A program made the position numbers and the translations under genes. Below, piece by piece: positions 58,001-64,000 of a stretch of 64,000 nucleotides of DNA. The notes beneath the pieces are model-generated. The model worked only from the letters and a program-made list of their open reading frames with translations, ran no database searches and was not told the origin of the DNA. The stretch comes from Carposina sasakii (lineage: Eukaryota > Arthropoda > Insecta > Lepidoptera > Carposinidae), in the NCBI GenBank assembly GCA_014607495.2, contig CP053169.1, positions 7,998,001 through 8,062,000 of the forward strand, written 5' to 3'. Position 1 is the stretch's first letter, and every line of letters starts with the position of its first letter.

Positions 58001-61000
58001 GGGCCATGCAATAATATATCCATTACTTACAATGAATATTTTGTTTCTGATTGGTTTAATTGAACGGGAAAGATAAAACAAATGTATAATTTTAATTTGT
58101 AATTAGCCTACCCTTGGAATTCCTCTTCATTTTAGCTGACTTTATTGAGAAACTTTTATTTCGGTCTTGCTTACGAAGCATAAATAAAAAAATTATAGAA
58201 ACATCTATGACATGGACACCCACATCAACTATCACCATATCAATACGTACTACTAGCGGTATTAGAGCCCACTGGACCTCTGGATCACCAAGAGTCTATA
58301 CCAGCTATTCCGATCTGGGCTTCAAGTTATTTGCATATCGATTCCTTAAACTCCTTTCTGATATCATGGCCCCAAATAGAAAAAGAGATGCAGATAATGC
58401 ATATTTTTTTACTGTTCCCTCATAAAATTGAGAATGAAACAGAGGTGCGCGCTTGGTTAATAAAAATAATCAACACCTGTAACAAAACTAATGGATAAAC
58501 TTTTCACAAGAAGTCTAGAACTTACCTGACGACATGTTTATGCCTCTCCACCCAATACTTGATAGCAGACCGAGCTAGCATCTCCTGCTTCTGCGTCAGA
58601 CCGTTAGGGTTCATATCCTGCTGCCCGAAGGTCTGCAGTCTACCGCCAGCTCCTCGAAGTGTCATACCGAAGTCCTGCTGTGTAGAGTATATCCCTCGTA
58701 TGTCCAAGTCTACTGGTTCGGGAACTTTCTCCGATTTTTCTGATGAGATAATTTAGGAACTTTAAAATATTCTACCCTTCATGCTTAGACTACGGTGACG
58801 ATAACTTCTAACAGGGAACTTGTACTGAGATGGTATGACAGTTCAAGCTGGGTAGGATAAATAAAATAAGGCAAAGTAGGAAGCCGATGAATTTAGGATA
58901 AGAGTAGTGCACGCCCGCGACTTCGTCACTTCGTCCGCGCGGACTGCAGAAAAACAAAATGTTGAAATTATCCAGGGTGAAAATATTTTCCCGTGATAAA
59001 GAGTAGCCTATATGTTAATCTAGGGTATCAGCTAACTCCATACCAAATTTTATTAAAATCGCTCCAGCCGTTTTTACGTCAAAGAGTAACAAACATCTAT
59101 CTATCCATACTTTCAAACTATCGCGTTTATAATATCGGGGAGTACTTTACCGTTTTACAATGTTTTCCAATATATAGGTATATGTATAATATAGTTTTAC
59201 CTGTAGAAGAGGCCTTAAAAAGCTCTGCAGTATTAGGACGGTATGTGTCCAGTGCAGCACTAAGTTCCATCAGAGGCTTCATGATGGCCTTCAGATGTTG
59301 AAGTTGCTCACATGCGAAGATCAGCCAGGAACAGAACATCACGTCCATCAGGTTCGCAAGACCCATGGAGAAGAGGAGCCAGTAGATCTGGTGGCAAAAG
59401 ATCAGTTAAAATTAGTTTCACAACCGAATGGAGCAAAACATTGTAGCAATGCAAAATAATTGTGACAAGTTGCTGGCGCATCACCTGAGACAACGCCTTT
59501 AAATTTTTTGACTCAAGCAGCATGCCCATAAGGACATGCAGCTGATGTGCATATTCTAGTGAAGCTCCATTTCTACACAGACACGTGTGAAAAGATAATT
59601 AGAATTAAAAAGATGTCCTCCCCCCTAGCATAACCACGCATCGTGGATATCATATCGTACGATATCGTATCGTTTCTATACAAAATTCAACATGGCGGCA
59701 ATATTTATCGTAATTGACAGGCTAAATGTCGATAAATCGGTTTATCATATAGTGTTTTGCAGGTCATGCTACTTGAGCTGGTATACATAATGATTCTTTA
59801 TTGTACACACAAACATAAGACAATATAGTGACTTAACATAGTTACAGAGAAAGTGTACAAAGGCGAGCTTATCTCTTTAAGAGATTTCTTCCAGCAAACC
59901 CAAGCAAAAAATTAATGACAATTTTTTTTATGGTTTAAAAATAAATTATATAAATCAAATTACCTGAAACACAAATGCGATAATATACATTGTGCCGCTC
60001 ATAGCGTCGAATGGGTACCAGGCTTTCAGAGGTAGTCGAGGGACAACTTCAGTTAGAGTCTCATTGGTCTCCTTGTCAGTGATCATGCGCACTGACTCGC
60101 CGAAAAACGTTATAGTCACCCAACCTATAAGTTAAGAAGATAGATATAACGTATAGAAAAGAATATCTTAGGTTGCTTTAGCATAATCTTAATATAAGGG
60201 AAATTACAACGAGCCTATATCCATGAAAAAACGCCAAAAAGATTTATATAACAATTTTTTTTATCGAGCTTAAAAAAGAAAACAACATAGCAGAGCACCA
60301 AGGGCCGATAGGACCACATGGTGCCACTTCTGACCAATTTTGAGGGTATAGTTGAGATGTACAAGTTCGGTTAGTAGTGACAGGTGGTCAACCCATCGCC
60401 TACAAAACACCAAGACCCTCTTGTCCCTCTACTGCCCGGGAAGAGAAGCAGCTGTATTATGATAATTGAATTTATACACACTAAGTGAGTGTTATTATGA
60501 TTATCTGATATCTAATCCAATGTAAGATTCTTTTGTTAATATGTTACTTAGTTTTGACTGTGTCGCTGGGAGTTTTCTTGCTTTTTCTTCTTCCAAGCAA
60601 TGACACTTCACTGAAATAGTGTAACAGTAATAGAAGAATCATGCGGTGTGTCAGACCTAATGTTGGTTTTGCCATAAAGGAGAACTGTGTAGCAGCTCTC
60701 CTGGATTTCGTCTTTAGGCGACCTTAACTCTTATTAGCTCCACGTTGGTGGCTGTTAAGCCCCGAATCGCTAACTTATGCCTGACAGACCCTAATCAAAA
60801 CGCACCTTGGGGTCACCACCCCACCACACCGTTGCCAAAGCAAAAGCTTTGCGACTTTTTTTTTGGGTTGTTTAAATTCACCTCCTTATTTGTTTGGTAG
60901 CGGTTTCATTTTGGGGTGCGAACATAGAAAGTAACATATAATTAGACAATCGACAAACAAGTTGTTAATGCTTTCATGTCGAATAAATGATTTTGAATTT

Positions 61001-61667
61001 GAATTATTATACTTTTTTTTCACTCCCAGAGCAGCATAGAAGGAAAAAGAAAACAAAAGTTTAGTAAATACTACTGCAGACGTTTTTGCTATATAGTCAC
61101 TAGTGAAAATACGTGTAGGTAAGCTAAGGGGACTATTTCTGATAAATTCACAGATTGGGAGTTTCGTTGTTAGTCTATTGTGTTTTTCCCATTGTTTTGT
61201 CTTCTGTTCTGACTTTCTATTGTTTTTATCAAAACTGTGTCTATACAAATTATATAGATTTTTCTTTCATTGTTATTCTACTGCCAAAGTTAGCAAAATG
61301 AAATCGATAAACTTAGGTTCTTATCTACAAACATTGGTAAATATACTAACATTTTTTGTATAAAAAATAAATAATAAAATTGAATAAAATGATGTAAAAA
61401 TGTACATTTTAACAAGATATTTCATCATCGATTTCTAATTTGGTCTCATTTATGATCTAGCTTTAAAAGTTCAATGAGTAATTTAAGAAGTAGCTTAATA
61501 TTACATCCAATAAAATCTAATTTGACTTACTGACAACAGTCATCCCAGTCACCGTCAGGACGAAGTACAGCAGTCTCCTCATCTTCGACAGAGCGAGCTG
61601 ATGGTAGCGTGCATCTGACTCCGTGAAGAGGGGGTGACTGTTCGACTGGTTCCATACTGCCAAGGTC
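48985..61667 (-). CDS. Orco: Odorant receptor co-receptor Orco, partial: eight 3' exons, N-terminus outside window
   Basis: Orco pairs with every tuning odorant receptor in insect olfactory neurons, carries it to the ciliary membrane and forms the cation channel. Exons, 5' to 3' on the - strand: 61531-61667, 59964-60124, 59201-59387, 58526-58739, 51979-52078, 51498-51602, 49618-49773 and 48985-49035. They join in frame to about 370 residues ending ..VLVQLK-stop. Near-invariant Orco landmarks are visible: [39 protein letters not shown] (with an N-glycosylation NET site in extracellular loop 2), [12 protein letters not shown], the calmodulin-binding SAIKYWVER in intracellular loop 2, and the C-terminal [21 protein letters not shown]. 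Lepidopteran Orco is usually about 475 residues, so roughly 105 N-terminal residues are missing; they are not between 61668 and 64000 and should lie beyond the window. No frameshift or stop was seen. Candidate poly(A) signals (TTTATT on +) lie near 48444 and 48307. Confidence 0.96.
49419..49585 (+). repeat. tRNA-SINE tail split by a small MITE
   Basis: TTGCTTAGTACCCACAACAC and GGGATCTTAGTGTGGACTAG are the SINE body. Between them (about 49457-49548) sits a ~90-bp insert with ends TAGCATGAC and GTCATGCTA. A sister of the insert is at 59626. Confidence 0.6.
49618..49773 (-). CDS. Orco: Orco exon (intracellular loop 3 and seventh helix)
   Basis: It has 156 bases (52 codons) between TTTAG|AGCTCA and TCT|GTGAGT. 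It encodes [16 protein letters not shown].. to ..SLDLFAS, the most conserved part of Orco, used for heteromer contacts and the pore. Confidence 0.96.
50690..50839 (+). pseudogene. Non-LTR reverse transcriptase C-terminus, decayed
   Basis: The frame [20 protein letters not shown] continues [16 protein letters not shown]-stop, with an in-frame TGA shortly before. The SWL.N.REW.....ELFR block is typical of the end of RTE-like reverse transcriptases. It lies in an Orco intron on the opposite strand. Confidence 0.65.
50925..51450 (-). repeat. SINE-like family f copy split by family D
   Basis: CCCGAAATGGGATAGCCAGA and GTTTAGCATAGCGGGCATAC on the left; AGTTGCTAGTTTATCGCCTG and TTAATTGACTCTTACGACAT on the right. 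The middle is a truncated family D element. Confidence 0.68.
51040..51311 (+). mobile_element. TAA-targeted family D element, 3'-truncated copy 4
   Basis: It opens TCTCGGGACTACAGAGTCCC and continues to GGGCTATTTAAAGGATACTA, where homology stops. Flanks are AT-rich (ATATATAAT, TTATAATTATTA) rather than a clean TTA array. Confidence 0.68.
51498..51602 (-). CDS. Orco: Orco exon (sixth membrane helix)
   Basis: It has 105 bases (35 whole codons) between TTCTAG|ATTGAC and GAG|GTTAGT. It encodes [15 protein letters not shown].. to ..GNRLIEE. Confidence 0.95.
51645..51870 (-). mobile_element. SINE with RTE-type tail, diverged copy
   Basis: CAGCCTGATGCAGTCCACTG, GGCACGCCATAAGGCTAG and TTCCGGAAACCCTTAATCGC. 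It lies 43 bp upstream (5') of an Orco exon, in the intron. Confidence 0.68.
51979..52078 (-). CDS. Orco: Orco exon (fifth membrane helix)
   Basis: It has 100 bases between TTTCAG|GTTAGT and AAG|GTAAAA. It encodes [18 protein letters not shown].. to ..LAYQATK. Confidence 0.95.
52256..52741. mobile_element. MITE family C, complete, in Orco intron
   Basis: 486 bp; ends TACAGGGTGTGGGCGATAGC and TGGCTGTCACAAACACCCTGTA-like, with CAGGCAAATATTGAAACG and its complement next inside. TA flanks. Confidence 0.78.
53275..53740. mobile_element. MITE family C, complete, in Orco intron
   Basis: 466 bp; ends TACAGGGTGGAAGTGACAGC and GGCTGTCACAAACACCCTGTA-like. Right half has a foldback of AAAAATTGGTTTTGAGCC with AAAACCAATTTTTTTT, giving a second internal hairpin. 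It lies 0.5 kb from the previous copy in the same intron. Confidence 0.78.
54430..54700 (+). repeat. SINE-like family e, longest copy
   Basis: It adds a 5' part, CTATGCTGCTCTGGGAGTGA and TGCTGCTTCTCTTCCCGGGC, to the usual AGAGGGACAAGAGGGTCTTG .. GGCGTGATTATATGTAT body. The same 5' part is at 61020-61045 in reverse, separated from its body. Confidence 0.75.
55395..55460. repeat. Short degenerate direct repeat, GGCCGATCC type
   Basis: CTGATCCAATGATGACTCGG, then CCGATCCGGTATTGATAAGG, then CCGATCCAATGACACGG: three imperfect ~23-base units. Confidence 0.55.
55493..55526 (+). repeat. Internal telomere-type TTAGG tract
   Basis: Three exact TTAGG units from 55493 are followed by TTGGG, TTAGA and then ACCTAAC in the opposite sense. 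This is the insect telomeric motif, here inside the long Orco intron and next to retroelement sequence. Confidence 0.75.
55527..55905 (+). mobile_element. Telomere-type retroelement 3' region beside TTAGG
   Basis: GC-richer than its flanks and without a reading frame. Its last part, GGCCCCGTGCAAGCGACGAA then GAGGCCACCGTGGGG, matches the - strand of the GC-rich element at 32656-33715. With the adjoining TTAGG this suggests a TRAS/SART-type (R1 clade) remnant. Confidence 0.5.
56702..57784 (+). pseudogene. CR1/Jockey-type LINE 3' end split by a hAT element
   Basis: TTGATATTTCACCCATCCGC reads [22 protein letters not shown] protein, continuing [14 protein letters not shown]. After the insertion the 3' UTR resumes at TAACATCAGGCACGATGG and ends with an A run. 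Same family as 5014 and 62029, with a ~26-base internal deletion. Confidence 0.78.
56868..57718 (+). mobile_element. hAT-superfamily element, internally deleted, with 8-bp target duplication
   Basis: 851 bp, starting TAGTGATGGGATTCGAGT and ending ACTCGAGTCCCATCACTA. It is flanked on both sides by ATCTTGCT (56860-56867 and 57719-57726), a perfect 8-bp target-site duplication, the hallmark of hAT transposons. Both ends carry many ACTCGAGT motifs. The centre still encodes, around 57064-57216, [20 protein letters not shown] with [15 protein letters not shown] before it: the C-terminal dimerisation domain of hAT transposases (ZBED-like). The rest of the transposase is gone, so it cannot move by itself. 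Confidence 0.9.
57785..58525 (-). other. Orco intron sequence without recognised element
   Basis: AT-rich; an open frame at 58114-58425 has no recognisable domain and lies in the intron of Orco on the opposite strand. CGAACGCCATCTTCTTT near 57932 has a twin at 63540. Confidence 0.4.
58526..58739 (-). CDS. Orco: Orco exon (intracellular loop 2, calmodulin-binding motif)
   Basis: It has 214 bases between TCATCAG|AAAAAT and GTCAG|GTAAGT. It encodes the long Orco-specific loop with [16 protein letters not shown] and [14 protein letters not shown], the known calmodulin-binding segment. It is followed by a 6.4-kb intron full of mobile elements. Confidence 0.96.
58906..59141 (-). mobile_element. 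Lep1-type Helitron in Orco intron
   Basis: Reverse of the element at 36586: CGCCCGCGACTTCGTCACTT.. and ..AACTATCGCGTTTATAATAT. The CTTCGTC unit is doubled near its end. Confidence 0.75.
59201..59387 (-). CDS. Orco: Orco exon (fourth membrane helix, start of intracellular loop 2)
   Basis: It has 187 bases between CCACCAG|ATCTAC and ACAG|GTAAAA. It encodes [18 protein letters not shown].. to ..AELFKASST, including [12 protein letters not shown]. Confidence 0.95.
59460..59572 (-). repeat. SINE-like family f half copy in Orco intron
   Basis: TGACAAGTTGCTGGCGCATC and GACATGCAGCTGATGTGCAT, ending GAAGCTCCATT. Diverged. Confidence 0.5.
59626..59772. mobile_element. Small MITE with TAGCATRAC ends
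   Basis: CCTAGCATAACCACGC at the left and GCAGGTCATGCTAC at the right. TTTATCGTAATTGACAGGCT and ATAAATCGGTTTATCATATA match the insert at 49457-49548. Left portion contains a CGTACGATATCGTATCG palindrome. Confidence 0.55.
59795..59925 (-). mobile_element. CR1/Jockey-type LINE 3' UTR fragment
   Basis: On - it ends TGTGTGTACAATAAAGAATCAT, and starts with a Lys/Glu-rich coding-like stretch, CTGGAAGAAATCTCTTAAAG. This layout is common to lepidopteran CR1 tails. Confidence 0.55.
59964..60124 (-). CDS. Orco: Orco exon (extracellular loop 2)
   Basis: It has 161 bases between TTATAG|GTTGGG and CAG|GTAATT. It encodes [14 protein letters not shown].. to ..MYIIAFVFQ, with the conserved N-glycosylation site in KETNETLTE. 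Confidence 0.95.
60290..60462 (-). repeat. SINE-like family e copy in Orco intron
   Basis: GGGCCGATAGGACCACATGG through CTACTGCCCGGGAAGAGAAG. Its 5' part continues only at about 61000 (CTCCCAGAGCAGCATAGAAG) after ~540 bp of foreign sequence. Confidence 0.72.
60465..60998 (+). mobile_element. Probable LINE-type insertion inside SINE e
   Basis: About 530 bp separating the two halves of a SINE e copy. It ends TGTCGAATAAATGATTTTGA ATTTGAA, a 3'-end style seen in Jockey-type LINEs. The interior is GC-richer but has no frame I recognise. Confidence 0.5.
61531..61667 (-). CDS. Orco: Orco exon (first in window)
   Basis: Acceptor CAG|GACCTTGGC; donor GTC A|GTAAGT. It encodes [14 protein letters not shown].. 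through ..GMTVV, covering the end of the first intracellular loop and the start of the third membrane helix. The first base completes an Arg codon from an upstream exon that is not present here. Confidence 0.95.
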
Positions 61668-61732
61668 CTGGATTGTATGAATATAATTAATATGGCTGTG
61701 ATAACAAAGGAAATTAGATGTAAGGGATCAGT

Positions 61733-61832
61733 GAGTAGCTAGCTCATCGCCAGAGGTAAAGATCCTGAGTCCCTTAGTCGATTACTCTTACAATATTCAT
61801 GGAAGGGGATGCAGCTAATGTAGTCTAGCGTC
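61733..61832 (-). repeat. SINE-like family f half copy
   Basis: TAGCTAGCTCATCGCCAGAG, TCCCTTAGTCGATTACTCTT and GGGGATGCAGCTAATGTAGT. Confidence 0.58.
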
Positions 61833-62028
61833 ATCAGTAAAGGATTATAGGAATCTCCATAGATAAAAGCTAGAAGTTTTTGGGTTCGCCATACACATAA
61901 AGGAGCTAAAGGAGCTAAAACCCTCACTCGCCCGTGGTGCACCCCGCTATATAACGGACGCAGCATAATACCTGTGCAAAATTGCTTGGTTACATTTACT
62001 GTAGGATCCGTTACCGCTAATTTTTGTT

Positions 62029-63270
62029 TTTTACAATTAGCTAGGCAAACATTTGACCGCCATCGTGCCCGATGTTAAGCAAGATGCGGCCTAGGGTGAT
62101 ACATGTTGGCCTAGAAAGTGCCTATTCACTCTAGCTTTGAAGAGACCAATGTTGTAGTGCTCGGGAAATACATCGGCAGGAAGTGCATTCCACTCCTTAG
62201 CCGTTCGCATTACAAACGAGTTAACATAACGTTTGGTGCGGATGGGTGGGATATCAACAACATAAGGGTGATACGCTAGTCTGCGTCTAGTATCCCTATG
62301 GTGAAAAGGGGCTGGTGGAACTGTATTGTGAAGTTCCCACGCACACTCTCCAAAGTGTATCCTGTAAAACACTGACAAGGCAGCAATTTTACGGCGGTGG
62401 GTCAGGTCCTGGAGTTTCGAATTTGCTATGGTTTCATCTCCAATAAGTTTTATTGCCCGTTTTTCCACCGAGTCCAGTGCGGCTAGCTGATATTTAGCTG
62501 ATCCATCCCAAAGGTAGCAGCAGTACTCCATACAAGGGCGAATTTGCGCTTTATATAGGGCCAATAGTTGCTGTGGAGTAAAATACCGCCTAACCTTGGA
62601 TGGAACGCCTAGTTTTTTAGCTGAGATTTTTGCTATGGCTATGACTCGATGTACTTGCCAAAATTCGACGTTGCTGATATGTCCAGGCCTAAGAGTTGAA
62701 GATGGTCAGTCGTTGCCAAGGACACACCCTGGAAAGTCGGAGTCAGGTCGAACTTACTCTGTTTTGCGGCAAATATACACGCCTGCGTTTTAGAGGTATT
62801 AAATTGGACTGAATTGGCTTCGCCCCAGTCGGGGACTGCCTGTAGTGCCAAATCAACTCTCTCAATCATTGACTCTCGACAAGACTGGACTTGATCTCTG
62901 GGAGCCCTTGCATCCGAAAAGTATCTATCTGCAACAGTGGTGTCATCTGCATACCCAAAAGGAATCAGGCACAAGTAGGTCGTTTATATGTAATAGGAAA
63001 AGGGTTGCAGATAGTACTGACCCTTGCGGAACTCCAGCATCAATAGTGATTTAATCGGACAAATGACCGTCAAGGACCACACGTATCGAGCGCTTCTTTA
63101 AAAAGTCAGCAATCCAGATGCAAAGATTATCAGAGATACCATACGATGGGAGCTTGCTTAAAAGGCCGTCGTGCCATACCCTATCGAATGCCTTGGAGAT
63201 ATCGAGTGAGACAGCAATGGCTTCCCCGTGCTTCTCAATTGCTTCGCTCCAAATATGGTTATATTACTAT
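62029..63270 (-). pseudogene. CR1/Jockey-type LINE reverse transcriptase, 5'-truncated and broken
   Basis: Read on -, in order: SLDISKAFDRVWHDGLLSKL (RT motif A), then GVPQGSVLS (motif B), then YADDTTVADRYF (catalytic YADD), the thumb region, and the C-terminal [18 protein letters not shown] block ending at 62091. The 3' UTR ends in TAATTGTAAAAAA near 62029. In-frame stops and frameshifts around 63050, 62980 and 62640 break it, and the endonuclease part is missing. It lies in the Orco intron on the same strand as Orco. It is the longest copy of the family also found at 5014 and 56702. Confidence 0.85.
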
Positions 63271-63299
63271 CCTTGTGCCTAAAAGCGGTGATAGGCTTG

Positions 63300-64000
63300 C
63301 CTCTAACATTCTGGACACCGCGCTAAAGACGCTACTTTTATCGAAAATATAGAAAACGCGTGAGCGATGGAAGCACTGTTCCAGTTTTTTCCAAACAATA
63401 AATACAAAACTCCCACACACGTCCAATATTTCAACCTGCCAATACCAAGAAGTAAACGCTCAAATAAGTTTATTTGATTATTTAGCGAAGGCTGTAACAA
63501 TTTTTCCCGCGCTATAATTTTATTTATTTCCCTAAGGTAACGAACGCCATCTTTTTTGGTTTCTTTACTAGTGTACTTTCTTTGGATTTGCTTCTTGATA
63601 GATCTTACTTCATAGTAGAAATAGAAAAATACATAAATGTCTAATTATGCAGTTTGCAACTAAAATCATAAATCGAGAAAAAACATAAAAATCTATTCAT
63701 CTGCACGGTATAACCCCTTTTTTAGAATGCATAAATAGAACTTCTACGACAAATAAAACTAAAGTTCACGTCTACGTCTACTGATTCCAGCGCGTAGAGA
63801 AACCCCGAGTATAACCATCGATATACTCGATGAGCTTCTTTTTGAGGCCCACAGTTAGTAACACAAAGTAATCAACGCTAGTGACAAACAAACCGCCAAT
63901 ACTTTTTAAGTTTAATATCGTTACACTCTGAATTTTTGGGGAAAACATATTTATGGCATTATTATTCAAGCGCTCCGTAGGGAGTGTGGATTACAATCGT
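63300..64000. other. Right-hand edge, no gene confirmed
   Basis: A - strand frame at 63778-63969 (..SIGGLFVTSVDYFVLLTVG..) has a plausible membrane-like segment but no ATG near its start, no splice signals and no family I recognise. It is not the missing Orco N-terminus. Likely repeat-derived or chance. Confidence 0.3.

Noticed and set aside
58114..58425. 103-codon + strand frame
   Set aside because: It lies in an Orco intron on the opposite strand with no domain, no codon bias and no splice context.
63778..63969. 63-codon frame as the missing Orco 5' exon
   Set aside because: The peptide does not resemble the Orco N-terminus, has no ATG near the start and lacks splice signals in a matching phase.
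1..64000. CRISPR array, operon or other prokaryotic system
   Set aside because: No regularly spaced repeats and no prokaryotic gene layout; all dispersed repeats fit insect mobile elements.
1..64000. Endogenous virus
   Set aside because: No viral protein motifs, LTR pairs or envelope-like frames were seen; the retroelements recognised are all non-LTR.

Overview
The window reads as a piece of a lepidopteran (moth or butterfly) nuclear genome. It is AT-rich, has spliced genes with GT/AG introns of several kilobases, and is crowded with repeat types typical of Lepidoptera: Lep1-type Helitron-like pieces, tRNA-derived SINEs, RTE and CR1/Jockey-type LINE tails, foldback MITEs, and TTAGG telomere-type tracts. 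No bacterial or viral gene arrangement is present, and the species cannot be determined from what I can see.

Two host genes can be supported. On the + strand, 7094-14948 encodes a complete 288-residue atypical Ras-family GTPase of the RASL10 type in three exons. It has a P-loop, NKQD and SAK motifs and a C-terminal CVVA prenylation box, but no canonical DxxGQ switch II. On the - strand, 61667-48985 carries eight exons of Orco, the odorant receptor co-receptor. About 370 residues are present, through the true C-terminus; the first ~100 residues (the N-terminus and first membrane helices) must lie beyond base 64000. Every Orco splice junction keeps the reading frame, so the visible part looks intact.

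Most of the remainder is repeats. Region by region: 1-7000 has SINE, LINE and MITE debris, including a LINE tail nested in a foldback MITE. 7000-15000 is the RASL10 gene, whose introns hold a tRNA-SINE, a Helitron and MITEs. 15000-20000 has the probable 3' UTR, two GGCCCCC-ended MITEs and a SINE interrupted by a MITE. 20000-23300 contains a diverged direct duplication with a 1649-bp offset. 24600-28700 is a nested block of MITE, SINE and LINE. 32220-33715 is a GC-rich island of two related retroelement 3' ends with poly(T) tracts next to TTAGG/CCTAA motifs. 34000-48500 holds more MITEs, a long inverted repeat and SINEs. 48985-61667 is Orco, whose introns contain two ~470-bp MITEs, a TTAGG tract with a retroelement tail, and an 851-bp hAT element with an 8-bp target duplication nested inside a LINE. 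62029-63270 is a broken LINE reverse transcriptase.

I did not find a new multi-gene system. The most interesting material is in the mobile elements: a family of about 600-670 bp with a palindromic 5' end that sits in TAA/TTA repeats, including LINE tails; telomere-type retroelement fragments at two internal loci that share a 3' motif; and a SINE family repeatedly hit by different elements. All family names come from reading motifs and comparing copies by eye within this window, not from database searches.
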